From NCBI GenBank assembly GCA_002439875.1, contig DJQB01000016.1, forward strand, positions 42,126 to 106,125: a stretch of DNA of 64,000 nucleotides, read 5' to 3'. The position numbers and the translations under genes are program-made. The DNA is from Bacteroidales bacterium UBA6397. GTDB lineage: Bacteria > Bacteroidota > Bacteroidia > Bacteroidales > UBA932. The notes under the pieces were generated by a model. It was not told the origin of the DNA. It searched no databases and saw nothing but the letters and a program-made list of their open reading frames with translations. Shown piece after piece: positions 59,113-64,000 of this stretch (positions are counted from its first letter, which is position 1; every line of letters starts with the position of its first letter).

Positions 59113-59907
59113 ATGAAACAGTATCAGGATCTTCTGCGTCACATAATGGAGACCGGCGTGGTCAAGCGCGACCGCACCGGCGTAGGCACCAAAAGCGTCT
59201 TCGGCTACCAGATGCGCTTCGACCTATCCCAAGGTTTTCCGCTTCTCACGACCAAGAAAGTTCACCTCAAATCCATCATCTACGAGCTTCTGTGGTTCAT
59301 CTCCGGTGACACCAACATCAAGTACCTCAAGGATCACGGTGTCTCCATCTGGGACGAGTGGGCCGACAAGAACGGTGACCTTGGTCCTGTCTATGGCCAC
59401 CAGTGGCGCTCATGGCCGGCCCCTGACGGTCGCTCGATAGACCAGCTCACACAAGTCGTGAATATGATCAAGAACAATCCGGACTCCCGGCGGATGATTG
59501 TCACCGCCTGGAATCCCGGCGAGATTGACAAGATGACCCTTCCGCCTTGCCACTGCCTGTTCCAGTTCTACGTGGCAGATGGCAGACTCTCCTGCCAGCT
59601 CTACCAGCGCAGCGCCGACACCTTCCTCGGTGTCCCTTTCAACATCGCCTCCTACGCCTTGCTGACGATGATGATCGCCCAGGTCTGCGGCCTGGAGCCC
59701 GGTGATTTCATCCACACCACAGGCGACACCCACATCTACCTGAACCATTTCGATCAGGTCCGTGAGCAACTCACCCGTGAGCCCCGTCCGCTCCCAATGA
59801 TGCGCATCAACCCCGATGTGAAGTCCCTCTACGATTTCAAGTACGAGGACTTCACCCTCGAAGGCTACGACCCCTGGCCCGCCATCAAGGCTCCCGTCGC
59901 GGTCTGA
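59113..59907 (+). CDS. thyA: Thymidylate synthase
   Basis: 264 residues, converts dUMP to dTMP with methylene-tetrahydrofolate. RTGVGTKSVFGYQMRFDL (about 21), VYGHQWRSWP (about 97), catalytic Cys in PPCHCLFQFYV (about 146), QRSADTFLGVPFNIASYALL (about 165) and the usual C-terminus IKAPVAV. Standard E. coli-like length. The stop codon lies inside the first unit of a tandem repeat. No dihydrofolate reductase gene follows, unlike in many genomes. Confidence 0.96.
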   Translation: MKQYQDLLRHIMETGVVKRDRTGVGTKSVFGYQMRFDLSQGFPLLTTKKVHLKSIIYELLWFISGDTNIKYLKDHGVSIWDEWADKNGDLGPVYGHQWRSWPAPDGRSIDQLTQVVNMIKNNPDSRRMIVTAWNPGEIDKMTLPPCHCLFQFYVADGRLSCQLYQRSADTFLGVPFNIASYALLTMMIAQVCGLEPGDFIHTTGDTHIYLNHFDQVREQLTREPRPLPMMRINPDVKSLYDFKYEDFTLEGYDPWPAIKAPVAV

Positions 59908-60005
59908 GGCTGAGGCCTCCCACGGATTGAGGCTGAGGCCTCCTCGCGGTCTGAGGCTGAGGCCTCCCACGGATTGAGGCTGAGGCCTCCTTGCGGATTG
60001 AGGCT
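59900..60005 (+). repeat. Tandem minisatellite starting in the thyA stop codon
   Basis: Units begin with CGG at 59900, 59923, 59947, 59970 and 59994, so periods alternate 23, 24, 23, 24; this is a 47-base super-unit (CGGTCTGAGGC type then CGGATTGAGGC type) present twice plus a partial unit. Each unit contains GAGGCTGAGGCCTCC. The first CGGTCTGA includes the thyA stop. Confidence 0.85.
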
Positions 60006-60015
60006 TTTTGCCAAC

Positions 60016-60390
60016 CGGCTTCAGAGGTCAAACCTCGGGTCATCTCTCGCTTAGAGTGGAATCCTGTGGAGACTAACATTATTATATTCAATGAGTTAAG
60101 ATACTATCCTCCCTGCCAGAACTGGCATTAGGATGGTTTCTTATAATGTTTATTATTAAATAATTACCCTCCACGACCGACTCTATCCCGATGCTGGATC
60201 TGTCGTAGCAACCTGATGGCCGGATACTGTTGCTCAAATTGCTTCCGATTGACTTTGTCGGCTTCAGAGGTCAAACCTCGAGCCGCCCTTTTTCGGAATA
60301 GAAACCCGTGGAGGTAAAGTTAGGATGTCCAATAAAATAAGCCACTTTACTCCCCGCTGTGACTGGCTGGAGAAGGGTGTTTTATTTTGT
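60016..60390. repeat. Pair of diverged direct repeats, no gene
   Basis: A 22-base word containing GGCTTCAGAGGTCAAACC occurs identically at 60016-60037 and 60259-60280 and is followed in each case by about 110 bases with partial likeness (GAAT-CC-GTGGAG-TAA blocks, then a stem-forming CTCC..GGAG region). No coding capacity recognised between thyA and the ATPase remnant. Confidence 0.5.
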
Positions 60391-60471
60391 TCAAGTTTCA
60401 TGGTACGTGTGTTTTTTTGACTGAGAATATTGGGAATTTCTATCTTTACGCGGCATTGATTACGATCGGCT

Positions 60472-60740
60472 ATGTATTACAGCGGACTTGTCGAAAAGGA
60501 GATTGAATTGAAACTGAGAACATCGGGAGCCATTGTGGTTGCCGGGCGAAGTTTTGTGGCAAGACTACTACTTGTATGCTCTACCAAAAGAGTTTCGTCA
60601 AATTAAACACGAAGCAGACCATAGCGATGGCTCGTATGAACCCAAGGGGTGTCCTGTCCGGTGAGGTCCGTCACTATCGCGACAATGCTGGTTTGGAGTG
60701 TGACGCAGAGGTGCATCTCGAAGATGGGCAGTACAATGGC
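60472..60740 (+). pseudogene. Remnant of an AAA_14/DUF4143-type ATPase gene
   Basis: From the ATG at 60472 the frame reads YYSGLVEKEIELKLRTSGAI and VVAG, the start of this ATPase family. One base is lost near 60550; the next frame continues FCGKTTTCMLYQ, i.e. the Walker A P-loop (GxxFCGKTTT), then KSFVKLNTKQTIAMARMNPR. About 300 codons are then missing, and the frame resumes in SGEVRHYRDNAGLECDAEVH, the family's C-terminal nuclease-like end. A TATCTTTA promoter-like box (60441-60448) remains. Confidence 0.7.
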
Positions 60741-60986
60741 CTCGGAAAGCAGTATGGTCAAGACGGACAGATAATTTACGAGGGGAAATTCCTCTGCGGA
60801 AAGCCGGAAGAGGAATTCAAGAAGTCTCCGGGATATTCAGATTATCTGAAAAAGGAAGAGGAGCGGAAGGCACAGGAGGCTGCCAAGGCTCTTGAGGCAA
60901 AGAAAAAGGCGGATGATGAAAAAAACGGCAAGATAGGATGCGCCATTATCATAATCATTGTGATAATACTCGCCAATATTCTGTGA
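60576..60986 (+). CDS. Chimeric open frame: ATPase fragments joined to a MORN-like membrane tail
   Basis: 136 residues. Residues 1-53 come from the ATPase remnant (see 60472-60740). From about residue 53 the frame becomes NGLGKQYGQDGQIIYEGKF, which resembles a MORN-type repeat, then a charged helix rich in Lys/Glu/Ala (KKEEERKAQEAAKALEAKKK, about 91-110) and a C-terminal membrane helix of mostly Ile (about 119-136). It is open and intact, so a small tail-anchored protein could be made, but the natural start of the MORN-like part is unclear. Confidence 0.4.
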   Translation: MLYQKSFVKLNTKQTIAMARMNPRGVLSGEVRHYRDNAGLECDAEVHLEDGQYNGLGKQYGQDGQIIYEGKFLCGKPEEEFKKSPGYSDYLKKEEERKAQEAAKALEAKKKADDEKNGKIGCAIIIIIVIILANIL

Positions 60987-61087
60987 TGTCTTGAAAGACA
61001 ATGCTTGATTTGATTCTTCCTTGGGTTCGGTGACCGAAGTTCAAACGGAAGCATATTCCTCATAAAATGCTTCCTTCATAGTGTAAA

Positions 61088-61137
61088 TTAACCTTGACAG
61101 GAGCTATAAACCTTGTTTTTGCTTCTGTCAAGGTTAA
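61088..61137 (-). terminator. Hairpin between the chimeric frame and the ATPase
   Basis: Perfect 13-base arms (TTAACCTTGACAG at 61088-61100, complement 61125-61137) lying 5 bases past the minus-strand ATPase stop; probably bidirectional. Confidence 0.6.
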
Positions 61138-61142
61138 ACATT

Positions 61143-62282
61143 CTAATAAATCTCACCGGCCCAAAGAATCCTAAAGAAGTCGCGCACGTAGATGAGTTCG
61201 ATGTTCCCTGACTTTCGTGTGAGACGATCGGTTGACACCAGGATTAGCCTTGCTTCCGGGTGCTCTTCGGAAAAGCGGTTGAGTCCGGTCTTGTGCTTGG
61301 TTTGAACATCGTCGGTGGATTTTATCTCAATCGCAACTTTGGCGTCACCGAGGATGGCATCTACCTCAATGTCAGAATATGTGTGCCAATATGAAAGATC
61401 CTTTTTTCTGTCGCTATAACCCAGATAGGCAATAAGTTCCTGCATCACCAGATGCTCAAATGCGTGCCCATGTTCGGGAGTGCCTGGTCTCAGATTATTT
61501 CTTCCCATCAGATAATTGACTATTCCGACATCGAAGTAGTAAAACTTAGGGGCTTGCGTCAACTTTCTTTTGATCACTTTCCGGTAGGCCGGAATCTCAT
61601 AACCTATGAGAGTATCATAGAGTATTTGGAAATATGCCTTGACGGTGTTGGCCGCCACGCCACAATCTGACGCGATGTTCTCGTAGTTGATGATTTCACC
61701 ATCGCTTATCGCTGCCACTTCCATAAATCTTTCGAATATCCCGATGTCTTTGACGGCAGCCTCCTCAAGAATCTCTTCATTGAGATATACCTCGACATAT
61801 CCTTTCAATCGCCTTACGGCATTGCCAACCGTATAATGCCTTGGGATCATCCCGTTTTGTATGGCTCTGGAAAGGTCGTAGTCAGGAATTTCGGCACTTA
61901 CAAGAGGAAACAAGGTTTCTGGGATGGCGCGTCCACCAAGTGTGTTCGCTCCTTTCTTTTTCAGTTTTCTGGCGCTTGAACCGCTTAGTATGAAATAGAG
62001 GCCTTTCTCGGCCATCAAACTATGAACAGTGTCCAAAAGGTCAGGCACTTTTTGAATCTCATCAACTATCACAAGTGTCTTTTCGGGATATTTGTCAAGT
62101 GCTTCTTTGAATAGTTCCGGTCTGCGCTGAAAGCGCTTTCGCAGGTCCGAATCAAGTAAGTCAAAATACACCGCATCCTTAAACCTATCCTTGAGAAGTG
62201 TGGATTTCCCTACCTGTCTGGCACCGAATAGAAACATTCCTTCATCTAAACGGCTATTTATATCAAATATTCTATTGTACAT
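61143..62282 (-). CDS. ATP-binding protein, AAA_14/DUF4143 type
   Basis: 379 residues. Walker A FGARQVGKSTLL (about 19-30), Walker B LVIVDEIQKVPD (about 70-81), sensor FILSGSSARKLKK (about 96-108), and in the C-terminal DUF4143 domain VDAILGDAKVAIEIKST (about 310-326), which carries D-(x)n-E-x-K residues like a PD-(D/E)xK nuclease fold. These ATPases are common, often multicopy in Bacteroidota, and of unknown function. Faces the next ATPase divergently. Confidence 0.85.
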   Translation of the reverse strand: MYNRIFDINSRLDEGMFLFGARQVGKSTLLKDRFKDAVYFDLLDSDLRKRFQRRPELFKEALDKYPEKTLVIVDEIQKVPDLLDTVHSLMAEKGLYFILSGSSARKLKKKGANTLGGRAIPETLFPLVSAEIPDYDLSRAIQNGMIPRHYTVGNAVRRLKGYVEVYLNEEILEEAAVKDIGIFERFMEVAAISDGEIINYENIASDCGVAANTVKAYFQILYDTLIGYEIPAYRKVIKRKLTQAPKFYYFDVGIVNYLMGRNNLRPGTPEHGHAFEHLVMQELIAYLGYSDRKKDLSYWHTYSDIEVDAILGDAKVAIEIKSTDDVQTKHKTGLNRFSEEHPEARLILVSTDRLTRKSGNIELIYVRDFFRILWAGEIY

Positions 62283-62464
62283 ATTATTAATTGTTTCTGT
62301 TATATATTATTGCGGATTTTTTAGAAATAACCGCAATAATGTTGCGAATATAACAATATTATTGCTAAAGCCAAAACAGCGATTTATCGTTCGATAATGC
62401 CAGAGGCAATCATTGCTTTGAGTCGCCCCTTGGAGAATTTGAAAATTGAAATTGATGCGGTAAA

Positions 62465-62496
62465 TTTGTTTCTTATAGGAAATAAAACTATCTTTG
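62465..62496 (+). promoter_or_regulatory. Promoter of the second ATPase
   Basis: TTTG (62465-62468), 20 bases, TATCTTTG (62489-62496); the chosen ATG at 62515 leaves a leader of only about a dozen bases. Confidence 0.7.
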
Positions 62497-62514
62497 AGAA
62501 AAGTTTTGTGCATT

Positions 62515-63720
62515 ATGGATGTTATATCGAGGCCGAAATATGCCGATAAAGTGGATTCATGGATTGGAAAAGGGCAGATTATCGTTCTGGTCGGGCAGAG
62601 GCGCGTGGGGAAGAGTTTCGTGCTTAAAGATTTCATTGAAAGGCACAAAACCGAGGCTGACGCTAACATCATCAGCATTGACAAGGAGAAGAAGTCTTTT
62701 GATGACATAAAGGCTTATAATGATCTGAACCGGTATATTGATCAGAGGTTTGATTCCAGTAAACATAATTATATCCTGATTGATGAGGTTCAGGACATCT
62801 CGGAATGGGAAAGGACTGTAAGAAGTTACAGGACAGAGGATAACACTGACATCATTGTCACCGGGAGCAATTCATCAATGCTGTCTTCCGACCTTGGCAC
62901 CATCATCGGAGGACGGTATGAGGAGATACATATTCATTCATTGAATTATAGGGAGTTCCTGCTGTTCCATAATTTGGAGGACAATGATTCTTCCTTGTCA
63001 TTATTCCTGAATTACGGCGGACTCCCTGGCTTAAGCAGGGTGGGAATAGATGATGACGAACATTGTTGGGAATATATAAGCGGAGTGTATAACACTGTGA
63101 TGCTCAAGGATGTGATCGAGAGGCACGAGATCAGGAACCTACCGTTTATGAATAATCTGGTTCGTTTCCTTGCGGATAATGTCGGGAAACTTAATTCTGC
63201 GAACAGCATCGCCAAGACTATGAAATCCTTGGGGCAGAGTGTGTCCACTCGGGTTATTCTTGAATATCTTGGCTACTTCGGGGAGGCTTATCTTCTGTAC
63301 GATGCTCCGAGGTTTGATATTCACAGGAAAAAAGTGTTTGAATCCAATGACAAGGTCTATTTCGAGGACGTCGGGATCCGGAATTTCATCGCTGGTGGAA
63401 ACCGTGAGCAGGACATAGAAAAGGTTTTGGAGAATGTTGTATATAATCAGTTGATCAATGATGGTTTCAAGGTTCAGGTCGGTCAGTTGAGGGTAGGCGA
63501 GGTCGATTTCGTGTGCACTAAGACGGGAAAGACAGCCTATGTCCAAGTCTCTTACATCATTGCGGACGAGGAGACGAAGAAAAGGGAGTTCGGACGCTTG
63601 GAAAGTATCAATGACAACTACCCAAAATATGTCATATCCCTCACGCCTTTGGTGAAGAGGAATGACATGAACGGAATAACTCATCTGGGACTCAGGGAGT
63701 TCCTGATGTATGGGCTTTAG
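62515..63720 (+). CDS. ATP-binding protein, AAA_14/DUF4143 type
   Basis: 401 residues from ATG at 62515 (MDVISRPKYADKVDSW); an earlier start at 62494 would overlap the promoter box. Walker A LVGQRRVGKSFVLKDF (about 25-40), Walker B YILIDEVQDISEWE (about 86-99), sensor IIVTGSNSSML (about 113-123), and C-terminal GEVDFVCTKTGKTAYVQVSY (about 334), where the usual E-x-K is Q-x-S, so the nuclease-like site may be changed. It overlaps the next convergent gene by four bases. Confidence 0.85.
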   Translation: MDVISRPKYADKVDSWIGKGQIIVLVGQRRVGKSFVLKDFIERHKTEADANIISIDKEKKSFDDIKAYNDLNRYIDQRFDSSKHNYILIDEVQDISEWERTVRSYRTEDNTDIIVTGSNSSMLSSDLGTIIGGRYEEIHIHSLNYREFLLFHNLEDNDSSLSLFLNYGGLPGLSRVGIDDDEHCWEYISGVYNTVMLKDVIERHEIRNLPFMNNLVRFLADNVGKLNSANSIAKTMKSLGQSVSTRVILEYLGYFGEAYLLYDAPRFDIHRKKVFESNDKVYFEDVGIRNFIAGGNREQDIEKVLENVVYNQLINDGFKVQVGQLRVGEVDFVCTKTGKTAYVQVSYIIADEETKKREFGRLESINDNYPKYVISLTPLVKRNDMNGITHLGLREFLMYGL

Positions 63721-63998
63721 CGGAAATCTATCTCAGGAGATTGCTCGGAGGCGCTCTTGCGATTCGCATATCTCCGGAAGGCTTTCTCTCGGGTTATCTC
63801 CAGCCTGTTTCTCAGTTTGTCCTCTGTGTTCCGGGACAGTGACGGGAAGCGGTTCTTGAGCGCTCTCAGACGATTGTTGATGAATGCGTCTATGTGTCTG
63901 GACTTTTTATCCTCGTAGATTTCGTTGAAGCAGATCATTATTCCTGTCTCGATTGCGTCGCCCAGCTCATCGTTGATGGCTGAGCCGAGCATCTTCAT
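63717..63998 (-). CDS. Hypothetical basic helical protein, probably cut by the window edge
   Basis: 93 residues to the window edge, rich in Arg, Lys and Glu (RLRALKNRFPSLSRNTEDKL, KAFRRYANRKS). An ATG is available at 63998 but the frame may continue beyond the window. Tail-to-tail with the ATPase gene. Family not recognised. Confidence 0.45.
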   Translation of the reverse strand: MKMLGSAINDELGDAIETGIMICFNEIYEDKKSRHIDAFINNRLRALKNRFPSLSRNTEDKLRNRLEITREKAFRRYANRKSASEQSPEIDFR

Positions 63999-64000
63999 TG

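Noticed and set aside
59900..60005. CRISPR array
   Set aside because: Units are contiguous with no variable spacers and no cas genes in the window.

Overview
The window looks like a chromosomal segment of a member of the Bacteroidota, most likely order Bacteroidales. The evidence is the promoter type (TTTG, about 19 bases, then TAnnTTTG) in front of several genes, TonB- and LptC-type envelope genes of the Bacteroidota kind, a fused FrdA/SdhA-SdhB pair of the Bacteroidales type, a homodimeric glycyl-tRNA synthetase, and a coaX / outer membrane protein / TPR / lptC / ppiD gene order that I associate with this order. G+C is roughly 48% by eye. No ribosomal RNA, tRNA or CRISPR array was found.

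Layout: 1-1.7 kb holds the end of a sugar transporter and a sugar kinase. 1.7-3.7 kb is gene-free and rich in hairpins, repeats and one probable small RNA. 3.7-14.8 kb carries comF, an FtsX-type permease, an odd PEP-mobile-domain protein, an AraM-like dehydrogenase, an alpha-L-fucosidase, an outer membrane protein, an ECF sigma factor with a membrane partner, and glyS. 14.9-20.3 kb is an accessory island: two decayed copies of an ATPase gene flanking a two-gene DUF5674 module, then an NgoBV/NlaIV-type restriction enzyme and its C5 methyltransferase. 20.4-33.9 kb is core metabolism and maintenance (folK, a DUF59 gene, sufE, sufS, ruvA, mnmG, ybeY, tonB, hflX, sdhB, sdhA, an Ntn-hydrolase, ruvB). 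Near 34.0 kb the main gene direction switches from minus to plus in a gap with a cluster of DnaA-box-like words, a candidate replication origin. 34.2-47.4 kb carries mfd, coaX, envelope genes, ppiD, ychF, a nuclease/phosphatase and galK. 47.6-59.9 kb has a CpXC protein, a YeiH-type exporter with a small membrane partner, a very large surface protein with an HExxH motif, a new 49-residue gene behind a terminator-like leader, a lactonase, a Na/Pi symporter, a thioredoxin-like lipoprotein, galM and thyA. 59.9-64 kb is a second accessory stretch with tandem repeats, an ATPase remnant fused to another protein tail, and two complete AAA_14/DUF4143-type ATPases.

No completely new multi-gene system is obvious. 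The strongest leads are a genome-style over-abundance of the hexamer GAATAT (about 165 sites by eye), a MITE-like nested-palindrome repeat with 22-base terminal inverted repeats in three copies, the candidate origin, two probable small RNAs or leaders missed by gene finding, and the island in which a putative toxin-antitoxin-like DUF5674 pair sits between duplicated ATPase ends.
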